Shown here in pieces: positions 37,801 through 50,337 of a stretch of DNA of 64,000 nt; positions within the stretch are counted from its first letter, which is position 1, and each line of letters starts with the position of its first letter. The DNA is taken from positions 20,566 to 84,565 of the forward strand of contig NW_026712516.1 of NCBI RefSeq assembly GCF_022539665.2, read 5' to 3'. The stretch is from Daphnia carinata. Taxonomy: Eukaryota > Arthropoda > Branchiopoda > Diplostraca > Daphniidae. The notes under the pieces are model-generated. The model was not told the DNA's origin, searched no databases, and was given only the letters and a program-made list of their open reading frames with translations. Both the position numbers and the translations under genes were made by a program.

Positions 37801-40800
37801 TGAAACTGACTGTATCACACTATATTCACATTGAATACACGTATATTTGATGCTGTTTGAATGTAGATATTGAAACTGATTCTATAACACTATATTCACA
37901 TTGAATACACGTATATTTGATGCTGTTTGAATGTAGATATTGAAACTGATTGTATCACACTATATAACACTATATTCACATTGAATACACGTATATTTGA
38001 TGCTGTTTGAATGTAGATATTGAAACTGATTCTATAACACTATATTCACATTGAATACACGTATATTTGATGCTGTTTGAATGTAGATATTGAAACTCAC
38101 TGTATCACACTATATCACATTGAATACACGTATATTTGATGCTGTTTGAATGTAGATATTGAAACTGATTCTATAACACTATATTCACATTGAATACACG
38201 TATATTTGATGCTGTTTGAATGTAGATATTGAAACTCACTGTATCACACTATATTCACATTGAATACACGTATATTTGATGCTGTTTGAATGTAGATATT
38301 GAAACTGATTCTATAACACTATATTCACATTGAATACACGTATATTTGATGCTGTTTGAATGTAGATATTGAAACTCACTGTATCACACTATATTCACAT
38401 TGAATACACGTATATTTGATGCTGTTTGAATGTAGATATTGAAACTGATTCTATAACACTATATTCACATTGAATACACGTATATTTGATGCTGTTTGAA
38501 TGTAGATATTGAAACTGATTCTATAACACTATATTCACATTGAATACACGTATATTTGATGCTGTTTGAATGTAGATATTGAAACTGATTCTATATTCAC
38601 ACACTATATTCACATTGAATACACGTATATTTGATGCTGTTTGAATGTAGATATTGAAACTGATTCTATAACACTATATTCACATTGAATACACGTATAT
38701 TTGATGCTGTTTGAATGTAGATATTGAAACTCATTGTATAACACTATATTCACATTGAATACACGTATATTTGATGCTGTTTGAATGTAGATATTGAAAC
38801 TGATTCTATAACACTATATTCACATTGAATACACGTATATTTGATGCTGTTTGAATGTAGATATTGAAACTCATTGTATCACACTATATTCACATTGAAT
38901 ACACGTATATTTGATGCTGTTTGAATGTAGATATTGAAACTGATTCTATAACACTATATTCACATTGAATACACGTATATTTGATGCTGTTTGAATGTAG
39001 ATATTGAAACTGATTCTATAACACTATATTCACATTGAATACACGTATATTTGATGCTGTTTGAATGTAGATATTGAAACTCACTGTATCACACTATATT
39101 CACATTGAATACACGTATATTTGATGCTGTTTGAATGTAGATATTGAAACTGATTCTATAACACTATATTCACATTGAATACACGTATATTTGATGCTGT
39201 TTGAATGTAGATATTGAAACTCACTGTATCACACTATATTCACATTGAATACACGTATATTTGATGCTGTTTGAATGTAGATATTGAAACTGATTGTATA
39301 ACACTATATTCACATTGAATACACGTATATTTGATGCTGTTTGAATGTAGATATTGAAACTGATTCTATAACACTATATTCACATTGAATACACGTATAT
39401 TTGATGCTGTTTGAATGTAGATATTGAAACTGATTCTATAACACTATATTCACATTGAATACACGTATATTTGATGCTGTTTGAATGTAGATATTGAAAC
39501 TGATTCTATAACACTATATTCACATTGAATACACGTATATTTGATGCTGTTTGAATGTAGATATTGAAACTGATTCTATAACACTATATTCACATTGAAT
39601 ACACGTATATTTGATGCTGTTTGAATGTAGATATTGAAACTCACTGTATCACACTATATTCACATTGAATACACGTATATTTGATGCTGTTTGAATGTAG
39701 ATCATTGAAACTGATTCTATAACACTATATTCACATTGAATACACGTATATTTGATGCTGTTTGAATGTAGATATTGAAACTGATTGTATAACACTATAT
39801 TCACATTGAATACACGTATATTTGATGCTGTTTGAATGTAGATATTGAAACTGATTCTATAACACTATATTCACATTGAATACACGTATATTTGATGCTG
39901 TTTGAATGTAGATATTGAAACTGATTCTATAACACTATATTCACATTGAATACACGTATATTTGATGCTGTTTGAATGTAGATATTGAAACTGATTCTAT
40001 AACACTATATTCACATTGAATACACGTATATTTGATGCTGTTTGAATGTAGATATTGAAACTCACTGTATAACACTATATTCACATTGAATACACGTATA
40101 TTTGATGCTGTTTGAATGTAGATATTGAAACTGATTCTATAACACTATATTCACATTGAATACACGTATATTTGATGCTGTTTGAATGTAGATATTGAAA
40201 CTGATTCTGTAACACTATATTCACATTGAATACACGTATATTTGATGCTGTTTGAATGTAGATATTGAAACTGATTCTATAACACTATATTCACATTGAA
40301 TACACGTATATTTGATGCTGTTTGAATGTATATTGAAACTGATTCTATAACACTATATTCACATTGAATACACGTATATTTGATGCTGTTTGAATGTAGA
40401 TATTGAAACTCACTGTATAACACTATATTCACATTGAATACACGTATATTTGATGCTGTTTGAATGTAGATATTGAAACTGATTCTATAACACTATATTC
40501 ACATTGAATACACGTATATTTGATGCTGTTTGAATGTAGATATTGAAACTGATTCTATAACACTATATTCACATTGAATACACGTATATTTGATGCTGTT
40601 TGAATGTAGATATTGAAACTGATTCTATATCACTATATTATATTCACATTGAATACACGTATATTTGATGCTGTTTGAATGTAGATATTGAAACTGATTC
40701 TATAACACTATATTCACATTGAATACACGTATATTTGATGCTGTTTGAATGTAGATATTGAAACTCACTGTATAACACTATATTCACATTGAATACACGT

Positions 40801-43800
40801 ATATTTGATGCTGTTTGAATGTAGATATTGAAACTGATTCTATAACACTATATTCACATTGAATACACGTATATTTGATGCTGTTTGAATGTAGATATTG
40901 AAACTCATTGTATCACACTATATTCACATTGAATACACGTATATTTGATGCTGTTTGAATGTAGATATTGAAACTGATTCTATAACACTATATTCACATT
41001 GAATACACGTATATTTGATGCTGTTTGAATGTAGATATTGAAACTGATTCTATATCACACTATATTCACATTGAATACACGTATATTTGATGCTGTTTGA
41101 ATGTAGATATTGAAACTGATTCTATAACACTATATTCACATTGAATACACGTATATTTGATGCTGTTTGAATGTAGATATTGAAACTGACTGTATCACAC
41201 TATATTCACATTGAATACACGTATATTTGATGCTGTTTGAATGTAGATATTGAAACTGATTCTATAACACTATATTCACATTGAATACACGTATATTTGA
41301 TGCTGTTTGAATGTAGATATTGAAACTGATTCTATAACACTATATTCACATTGAATACACGTATATTTGATGCTGTTTGAATGTAGATATTGAAACTGAT
41401 TGTATCACACTATATTCACATTGAATACACGTATATTTGATGCTGTTTGAATGTAGATATTGAAACTGATTCTATAACACTATATTCACATTGAATACAC
41501 GTATATTTGATGCTGTTTGAATGTAGATATTGAAACTGATTCTATAACACTATATTCACATTGAATACACGTATATTTGATGCTGTTTGAATGTAGATAT
41601 TGAAACTCATTGTATCACACTATATTCACATTGAATACACGTATATTTGATGCTGTTTGAATGTAGATATTGAAACTGATTCTATAACACTATATTCACA
41701 TTGAATACACGTATATTTGATGCTGTTTGAATGTAGATATTGAAACTCACTGTATAACACTATATTCACATTGAATACACGTATATTTGATGCTGTTTGA
41801 ATGTAGATATTGAAACTGATTCTATAACACTATATTCACATTGAATACACGTATATTTGATGCTGTTTGAATGTAGATATTGAAACTGATTCTATAACAC
41901 TATATTCACATTGAATACACGTATATTTGATGCTGTTTGAATGTAGATATTGAAACTGACTGTATCACACTATATTCACATTGAATACACGTATATTTGA
42001 TGCTGTTTGAATGTAGATATTGAAACTGATTCTATAACACTATATTCACATTGAATACACGTATATTTGATGCTGTTTGAATGTAGATATTGAAACTCAC
42101 TGTATCACACTATATTCACATTGACACGTATATTTGATGCTGTTTGAATGTAGATATTGAAACTGATTCTATAACACTATATTCACATTGAATACACGTA
42201 TATTTGATGCTGTTTGAATGTAGATATTGAAACTCATTGTATCACACTATATTCACATTGAATACACGTATATTTGATGCTGTTTGAATGTAGATATTGA
42301 AACTGATTCTATAACACTATATTCACATTGAATACACGTATATTTGATGCTGTTTGAATGTAGATATTGAAACTGATGTATAACACTATATTCACATTGA
42401 ATACACGTATATTTGATGCTGTTTGAATGTAGATATTGAAACTGATTCTATAACACTATATTCACATTGAATACACGTATATTTGATGCTGTTTGAATGT
42501 AGATATTGAAACTCATTGTATCACACTATATTCACATTGAATACACGTATATTTGATGCTGTTTGAATGTAGATATTGAAACTGATTCTATATCACACTA
42601 TATTCACATTGAATACACGTATATTTGATGCTGTTTGAATGTAGATATTGAAACTCACTGTATCACACTATATTCACATTGAATACACGTATATTTGATG
42701 CTGTTTGAATGTAGATATTGAAACTGATTCTATAACACTATATTCACATTGAATACACGTATATTTGATGCTGTTTGAATGTAGATATTGAAACTCATTC
42801 TGTATCACACTATATTCACATTGAATACACGTATATTTGATGCTGTTTGAATGTAGATCATGAAACTGATTCTATAACACTATATTCACATTGAATACAC
42901 GTATATTTGATGCTGTTTGAATGTAGATATTGAAACTGATTCTGTATCACACTATATTCACATTGAATACACGTATATTTGATGCTGTTTGAATGTAGAT
43001 ATTGAAACTCATTGTATCACACTATATTCACATTGAATACACGTATATTTAATGCTGTTTGAATGTAGATCATGGTAACTTATTGTATCACACTATATTC
43101 ACATGAATACACGTATATTTGATGCTGTTGTTTGAATGTAGATATTGAAACTCACTGTATCACACTATATTCACATTGAATACACGTATATTTGATGCTG
43201 TTTGAATGTAGATATTGAAACTGATTCTATAACACTATATTCACATTGAATACACGTATATTTGATGCTGTTTGAATGTAGATATTGAAACTGATTCTAT
43301 CACACTATATTCACATTGAATACGTATATTTGTATATTTGATGCTGTTTGAATGTAAATGTTGAAACTGATTCTATCACACTATATTCACATTGAATACA
43401 CGTATATTTGATGCTGTTTGAATGTAGATATTGAAACTGATTCTATAACACTATATTCACATTGAATACACGTATATTTGATGCTGTTTGAATGTAGATA
43501 TTGAAACTGATTCTATAACACTATATTCACATTGAATACACGTATATTTGATGCTGTTTGAATGTAGATATTGAAACTCACTGTATCACACTATATTCAC
43601 ATTGAATACACGTATATTTGATGCTGTTTGAATGTAGATATTGAAACTGATTCTATAACACTATATTCACATTGAATACACGTATATTTGATGCTGTTTG
43701 AATGTAGATATTGAAACTGATTCTATAACACTATATTCACATTGAATACACGTATATTTGATGCTGTTTGAATGTAGATATTGAAACTCACTGTATCACA

Positions 43801-43820
43801 CTATATTCACATTGAATACA
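28850..43820. repeat. Homogenised satellite core, type C and type A monomers
   Basis: For about 15 kb nearly every monomer is either hybrid type C (GATATTGAAACTGATTCTAT, then AACAC) or type A (GATATTGAAACTCACTGTAT). The GATACTG marker is absent and GATCATG nearly so, though both are common on either side. Almost all differences and indels fall in the roughly 25 bases where A and C differ. Recent amplification, gene conversion or assembly consensus error could each give this pattern. Confidence 0.8.
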
Positions 43821-46800
43821 CGTATATTTGATACTGTTTGAATGTAGATCATGAAACTGATTCTATAACACTATATTCACATTGAATACACGTATATTTG
43901 ATGCTGTTTGAATGTAGATATTGAAACTCACTGTATCACACTATATTCACATTGAATACACGTATATTTGATGCTGTTTGAATGTAGATATTGAAACTCA
44001 TTGTATAACACTATATTCACATTGAATACACGTATATTTGATGCTGTTTGAATGTAGATATTGAAACTGATTCTATAACACTATATTCACATTGAATACA
44101 CGTATATTTGATGCTGTTTGAATGTAGATATTGAAACTCACTGTATAACACTATATTCACATTGAATACACGTATATTTGATGCTGTTTGAATGTAGATA
44201 TTGAAACTCACTGTATAACACTATATTCACATTGAATACACGTATATTTGATGCTGTTTGAATGTAGATCATGAAACTGATTCTATAACACTATATTCAC
44301 ATTGAATACACGTATATTTGATGCTGTTTGAATGTAGATATTGAAACTGATTCTATAACACTATATTCACATTGAATACACGTATATTTGATGCTGTTTG
44401 AATGTAGATATTGAAACTGATTCTATCACACTATATTCACATTGAATACACGTATATTTGATGCTGTTTGAATGTAGATATTGAAACTGATTGTATCACA
44501 CTATATTCACATTGAATACACGTATATTTGATGCTGTTTGAATGTAGATCATGAAACTGATTCTATAACACTATATTCACATTGAATACACGTATATTTG
44601 ATGCTGTTTGAATGTAGATATTGAAACTGATTCTATAACACTATATTCACATTGAATACACGTATATTTGATGCTGTTTGAATGTAGATATGAAACTGAT
44701 TCTATAACACTATATTCACATTGAATACACGTATATTTGATGCTGTTTGAATGTAGATATTGAAACTCACTGTATCACACTATATTCACATTGAATACAC
44801 GTATATTTGATACTGTTTGAATGTAGATCATGAAACTGATTCTATAACACTATATTCACATTGAATACACGTATATTTGATGCTGTTTGAATGTAGATAT
44901 TGAAACTGATTCTATAACACTATATTCACATTGAATACACGTATATTTGATGCTGTTTGAATGTAGATATTGAAACTCATTGTATCACACTATATTCACA
45001 TTGAATACACGTATATTTGATGCTGTTTGAATGTAGATATTGAAACTCACTGTATCACACTATATTCACATTGAATACACGTATATTTGATACTGTTTGA
45101 ATGTAGATCATGAAACTGATTCTATAACACTATATTCACATTGAATACACGTATATTTGATGCTGTTTGAATGTAGATATTGAAACTCACTGTATAACAC
45201 TATATTCACATTGAATACACGTATATTTGATGCTGTTTGAATGTAGATATTGAAACTGATTGTATCACACTATATTCACATTGAATACACGTATATTTGA
45301 TGCTGTTTGAATGTAGATATTGAAACTCATTGTATCACACTATATTCACATTGAATACACGTATATTTGATGCTGTTTGAATGTAGATCATGAAACTGAT
45401 TCTATAACACTATATTCACATTGAATACACGTATATTTGATACTGTTTGAATGTAGATCATGAAACTGATTCTATAACACTATATTCACATTGAATACAC
45501 GTATATTTGATGCTGTTTGAATGTAGATATTGAAACTCACTGTATCACACTATATTCACATTGAATACACGTATATTTGATGCTGTTTGAATGTAGATAT
45601 GAAACTGATTCTATAACACTATATTCACATTGAATACACGTATATTTGATGCTGTTTGAATGTAGATATGAAACTGATTCTATAACACTATATTCACATT
45701 GAATACACGTATATTTGATGCTGTTTGAATGTAGATATTGAAACTCACTGTATCACACTATATTCACATTGAATACACGTATATTTGATGCTGTTTGAAT
45801 GTAGATATTGAAACTGATTCTATAACACTATATTCACATTGAATACACGTATATTTGATGCTGTTTGAATGTAGATATTGAAACTCACTGTATCACACTA
45901 TATTCACATTGAATACACGTATATTTGATACTGTTTGAATGTAGATCATGAAACTGATTCTATAACACTATATTCACATTGAATACACGTATATTTGATG
46001 CTGTTTGAATGTAGATATTGAAACTGATTGTATCACACTATATTCACATTGAATACACGTATATTTGATGCTGTTTGAATGTAGATCATGAAACTGATTC
46101 TATAACACTATATTCACATTGAATACACGTATATTTGATGCTGTTTGAATGTAGATATTGAAACTCACTGTATCACACTATATTCACATTGAATACACGT
46201 ATATTTGATGCTGTTTGAATGTAGATATTGAAACTGATTCTATAACACTATATTCACATTGAATACACGTATATTTGATGCTGTTTGAATGTAGATATTG
46301 AAACTGATTCTATAACACTATATTCACATTGAATACACGTATATTTGATGCTGTTTGAATGTAGATATTGAAACTGACTGTATCACACTATATTCACATT
46401 GAATACACGTATATTTGATACTGTTTGAATGTAGATCATGAAACTGATTCTATAACACTATATTCACATTGAATACACGTATATTTGATGCTGTTTGAAT
46501 GTAGATATTGAAACTCACTGTATAACACTATATTCACATTGAATACACGTATATTTGATGCTGTTTGAATGTAGATATTGAAACTCACTGTATCACACTA
46601 TATTCACATTGAATACACGTATATTTGATACTGTATGAATATAGATCATGAAACTGATTCTATAACACTATATTCACATTGAATACACGTATATTTGATG
46701 CTGTTTGAATGTAGATCATGAAACTGATTCTATAACACTATATTCACATTGAATACACGTATATTTGATGCTGTTTGAATGTAGATATTGAAACTCATTG

Positions 46801-47274
46801 TATCACACTATATTCACATTGAATACACGTATATTTGATACTGTTTGAATGTAGATCATGAAACTGATTCTATAACACTATATTCACATTGAATACACGT
46901 ATATTTGATGCTGTTTGAATGTAGATATTGAAACTCACTGTATCACACTATATTCACATTGAATACACGTATATTTGATGCTGTTTGAATGTAGATCATG
47001 AAACTGATTCTATAACACTATATTCACATTGAATACACGTATATTTGATGCTATTTGAATGTAGATATTGAAACTCACTGTATCACACTATATTCACATT
47101 GAATACACGTATATTTGATGCTGTTTAAATGTAGATATTGAAACTCACTGTATCACATTGAATACACGTATATTTAATACTGTTTGAATGTAGATGAAGA
47201 AACTGATTCTATAACACTATATTCACATTGTATACACGTATATTTGATGCTGTTTGAATGTAAATATTGAAACC

Positions 47275-47291
47275 GTAACATCCCCCTCCTT
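47275..47291 (-). other. Polypurine tract and 6-7 bp remnant of gypsy 3' LTR
   Basis: In sense, AAGGAGGGGGA (complement of 47281-47291) is followed directly by TGTTACG, the same bases that begin the 5' LTR (complement of 55807-55813). After that comes satellite (GTTTCAATAT on this strand). The 3' LTR is therefore lost apart from its first bases. Confidence 0.85.
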
Positions 47292-47767
47292 AAGTCGCGA
47301 CTCGTCCCGATCGCGTTTATGCCCCAGGAAAATCGAATTCTAAAATGTAATTTTTTTTTGTGTTACGGGGAAGAGAGGGATTACACGACATGGACTTTAC
47401 TTATAAAAGGGGATAAAGTAAATAAAAGCATTTTCTACGAATAAAAGTTTGGGCAGCCGCCACGCCATCTAGCGCTCGCGGTACAAATACTCATCGGCCA
47501 GCCAAGAGATGGCGTGGGCGAGTTAGCGTCCTTTTCCACTCACGCTATTCAGTCTGTTCTTAACTCTCGATCCTACAAGACATCGTTCCTGCTGCTTTTC
47601 TAAAGTGCCGTTCTAGTGCCGTTGTTTGTGTGAGTTTAACAAATAAATGGAGTGAAAGGAACCATCAATTACTACAAAGTAATGTGAACACCAAAAAGAG
47701 TAAGTAAAAAAAATCAGACTACTGTGGGACTACAAACACACATAAAATTACTCCAATGCAGGTAGAA
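47292..47767 (-). other. 3' untranslated region of gypsy element
   Basis: About 476 bp between the env stop and the polypurine tract, with no ORF. It contains a perfect 10-bp palindrome (AGTCGCGACT, 47293-47302), a TATAAAAGGGG on the + strand (47402-47412), an inverted pair of CTCF-like motifs (47461-47516), and several AATAAA on the + strand. It shows no similarity to the 5' LTR. Confidence 0.6.
47461..47516. promoter_or_regulatory. Inverted pair of CTCF-like motifs (candidate insulator)
   Basis: CACGCCATCT (47461-47470) and AGATGGCGTG (47507-47516) are a perfect 10-bp inverted repeat 36 bp apart. Each lies in a longer stretch resembling the CTCF core CCASYAGRKGGCR: CCAAGAGATGGCG on + (47502-47514) and the complement of CGCCATCTAGCGC on - (47463-47475), about 11 of 13 positions each by eye. 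CTCF is known in arthropods and insulators are known in gypsy elements, but binding here is inference. Confidence 0.4.
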
Positions 47768-48784
47768 TTACACTTCCTCCTCTATCAACGCTTCATGTGT
47801 CGCAAGGCGGCGTTCCAATTCAGCCACTCGGTTGGATAGATTTCCGAGCGTGAAAAGGGCATAGCGGCGAGAGAAGAACGCGAATAATGATAGGCCGGTA
47901 CATACAGCCAGCAGTACGGCGACCCATTCGTAGGGGTAACGAATTGTCCCTAGATGATCGACGCCTTTTCTCTCTTGCTCCTCTTCTTCCAATGAGCGTA
48001 AGTGTTGTGCCATCAGGGAAATCCGTGCTTGCGTCATCGTGCGGCGAGATAACAACGTGACATTGTTCCTGTCCGTGATATAACGAGGCCGTAGGTTTGT
48101 GATATCAGGTGCCTTGTCCTCTTGCCACACTTGTCCTTCTTCCTCTAATTCGGCTAAAGAAGGGAGCGTTCTATTGCTTGAAGAATGGCGGATATTTTTC
48201 TTGAGGCTGGCTTGGAAGATCCAGTCATCCGTATATGCCGAACAGGACATGGGCATTTCGAATATGTCGAACGACTCTCGTTTGATTATCGTATTTGACG
48301 TTCGTCGATTACTTGGACAGGATATCGTAATTGTAGTATCTTTGACGGCAGAAAAACCCCAGCGACGGTTTCCCAAATACGCCGTCTGTTGTCCATCCCA
48401 CTTTGACAATATGGTTGCACAATTCTTATGGCTTAATTCTTCATCTTTTAAAAATAGGGCCATGGCACATCCCGGCTCGCGGTGTTTTTTGTTGATGGCT
48501 CTACTTATTGGACAAATTGCCGTGGGCGATGTTAAGCAACGAGACGCGTCTTTTGCTGATAGTTCCACAAATGTTTGCTCGTCGGTTGCCACAGCCAGAT
48601 ACGGTGGTAAAGGATGAAATTGGGCACCTTGTGTCGCATCATTCACCGGGCGCGGCAGACTAACCACTTCGTAAAGCGTAAAGCTAAATGGAAATTCAAA
48701 CACAGGTAAGTGAATAAAGATCCTTAAAAAGTCATCTACCGCGGCTACTAAAACTGGCTTCTTTATAGAATTTCCAAACATCAC
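47768..48784 (-). pseudogene. Env-like protein, C-terminal fragment with transmembrane anchor
   Basis: 338-codon frame, final part of the env-like gene. It has a cysteine-rich ectodomain (Cys 83, 91, 106, 122, 156, 181) with CPISRAINKK and CAMALFLKD blocks, as in gypsy-type and baculovirus F-like envelope proteins. Candidate N-glycosylation sites include NRT (204-206) and NVT (241-243). A membrane-spanning segment lies at about 286-304 (WVAVLLAVCTGLSLFAFF), followed by a 34-residue tail with heptad leucines (LGNLSNRVAELERRL). It is out of frame with the middle fragment, with a break near 48750, so the ATG-like start at 48784 is not the natural one. In an intact element the product would be a membrane fusion protein. 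Confidence 0.8.
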
Positions 48785-49169
48785 CCATTTGGATTGAAGG
48801 ACTCAGCGTCCAACCCGTTGGCAAGGTGTTTTTCACTTCTTTTAACACTAACTCTACTTGCTTAGGCGGAAAAAGCGTAGCTGGTAGCCTTTCTGTCGCC
48901 ATTGTCGCTAGTCCAACGGCGAAATTGGTCACCGATTCGTCTATCCAAGCGAGGGATTTCTGAACGTGTCGAAAGACATTATCGATTTTCTCGGTGGCTG
49001 ACGCTTGCCGCTCCATCTCTTGCTGAAAACTTCCAACTTGTTGGCTGACCTTCCATGCTTCGGCTTCGACGTGGTTAAAGGCGACCCGTAACTCTCCGAT
49101 GGCTTTTGCTGCAGCCTGAGTTTCCCACAAGGTTTCATTAATTAGAGATGCGTGAACCTCCATGCACAA
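48732..49169 (-). pseudogene. Env-like protein, middle fragment
   Basis: 145-codon frame linking the fusion-peptide region to the C-terminal fragment. It is helical, with repeated hydrophobic heptads in ETLWETQAAAKAIGELRVAF and KIDNVFRHVQKSLAWI, fitting the heptad-repeat stalk that follows the fusion peptide in F-like proteins. It overlaps both neighbours in other frames: a break near 49165 separates it from the upstream part and one near 48750 from the downstream part. The listed start is a TTG inside the gene and has no significance. Confidence 0.75.
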
Positions 49170-50337
49170 TTGACGTGGTTTCTGTGGATAATTTGTTTAT
49201 TCTCTCGTTCACATGTTCTAGGTCTTCCTGCGTGTCTACTCCAAACAGCCAGCTTAGGATCTTTCCTCCGCCATCAGCTATTGCTCTCTTCCTTCTTGGA
49301 TCCTTTATTCCAACGGTCTCCTTCAACTCATTAAGTCGTAGATGACTTTCACGCAGTTTTTCTATTTCTACCTGTGTGCGAACATTCAGCTGCCGCCGAA
49401 AACGTTCTTTGAATTTGTCTTCCAAGGCGTCGTTCCGGTAAATCAATATACCCATTCGTACTTCTAATATAAACTGTAATTGTTTAATGACTTTTTCTAG
49501 AGTGTCGAAGGTGAAGTCGGAGACAACTATCCATTCTGAGTCTGAGAAGGCTACATCTTTTTCGGGTTTGAAGATTACTCCTTGGTAGGCCACGATCTCT
49601 TTTGCCGATATTTTCAACGGTGCGTTTAGTGTCAAAAACAAAAGGAAAAATGGTAGTGCTAGTATGAATTGCTTCCTCGGTATCCTTCCTCGAGCTGATC
49701 GTCTTAAACCAGTCCTATCCGGGGTTGCTGTTGGTATTCCTGGTTCCGGTACCGTCTCCTCTGCAGGCGGGGTCCCCACGCATGCATCACTTTCCTGATT
49801 CCGTTGACCATCGTCAGTTTCCGGGGTCGCAGACCCTTCTGGGGCGGCAGTTGGCGACGCCTCGTGTAAGTTAGATTGTGACGTTTCCGGGGATACATCC
49901 TTGCTGTCCGGCTTGGGGAGCGGTGGCAGAGTTCCAACGACATCAATGAACGATTTCATACGCTCGACATGTACTATCTCTGTTTTGGGCGAGCGGCCTA
50001 GGCGTATTTCGTAGTTGCCTGGGGTGGTCTGGCGTACCACTTTATATGGACCATACCATCGATGTAAAAGTTTTTCCGATCTTCCTACCTTTCGAATAGG
50101 TTTGTACACCAGAACTTCGTCTCCAGGCAGGTAAGTGGGTGCTTCTCTCCTTCTTTTGTCATATTGTTCCTTTTGGTCACGGTGTATAAGGGCTGCGCGC
50201 TCCTGCACTAACAATCGTGCCTGTTGGAGACGTTCGATTGCCCATTCGGTCGGATCCCTGTCCTTTGGCGACGCAGGGTTGGGATCCGCGCCCACCATAG
50301 CGTCGATGGGGAGAACGGCTTCTCTCCCATACACCAA
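49138..50337 (-). pseudogene. Integrase C-terminus fused in frame to the N-terminal part of env-like protein
   Basis: 399-codon frame. Residues 1-130 are the end of gypsy Pol: MVYGREAVLPID closes the integrase core region and HRWYGPYKV (92-100) is the GPY/F domain. Residues 135-215 are a Pro/Glu/Thr-rich linker. A hydrophobic stretch at about 225-238 (ILALPFFLLFLTLN) looks like an env signal peptide. Env-like sequence follows, with a furin-type RRKR at 348-351, a Gly/Ala-rich presumed fusion peptide, and SWLFGVDTQEDL (362-373), characteristic of arthropod gypsy env and F-like proteins. No stop separates pol from env. The frame breaks near 49165. The frameshift near 50338 separates it from the main pol ORF. 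Confidence 0.85.

Larger units (their letters stand above)
20501..47274. repeat. 70-bp satellite array, block 3 (about 26.8 kb, about 380 monomers)
   Basis: Uninterrupted tandem monomers with no gene. The first 8 kb is diverse, with types A and B, GATGAAGAAACTAATT variants and CACATATATTT variants. From about 28.85 to 43.8 kb the array is highly uniform. From 43.8 kb to the gypsy element the B-type markers GATACTG and GATCATG return. Irregular monomers are scattered (for example 20641-20660, 30031-30060, 31403-31470, 32571-32600, 43321-43370). Each monomer includes the dyad TATTCACATTGAATA. Short antisense ORFs of about 61-64 codons recur only because some runs of monomers lack a stop in one frame. 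They are not genes. Confidence 0.97.

Noticed and set aside
20501..47274. Strict A/B dimeric (140-bp) higher-order repeat
   Set aside because: Runs of AAA, BBB and mixed orders are common, so no fixed 140-bp alternation holds across the array.
48099..48617. 172-codon plus-strand ORF opposite env
   Set aside because: A shadow of the env C-terminal fragment; low-complexity composition typical of an antisense frame and no motif.
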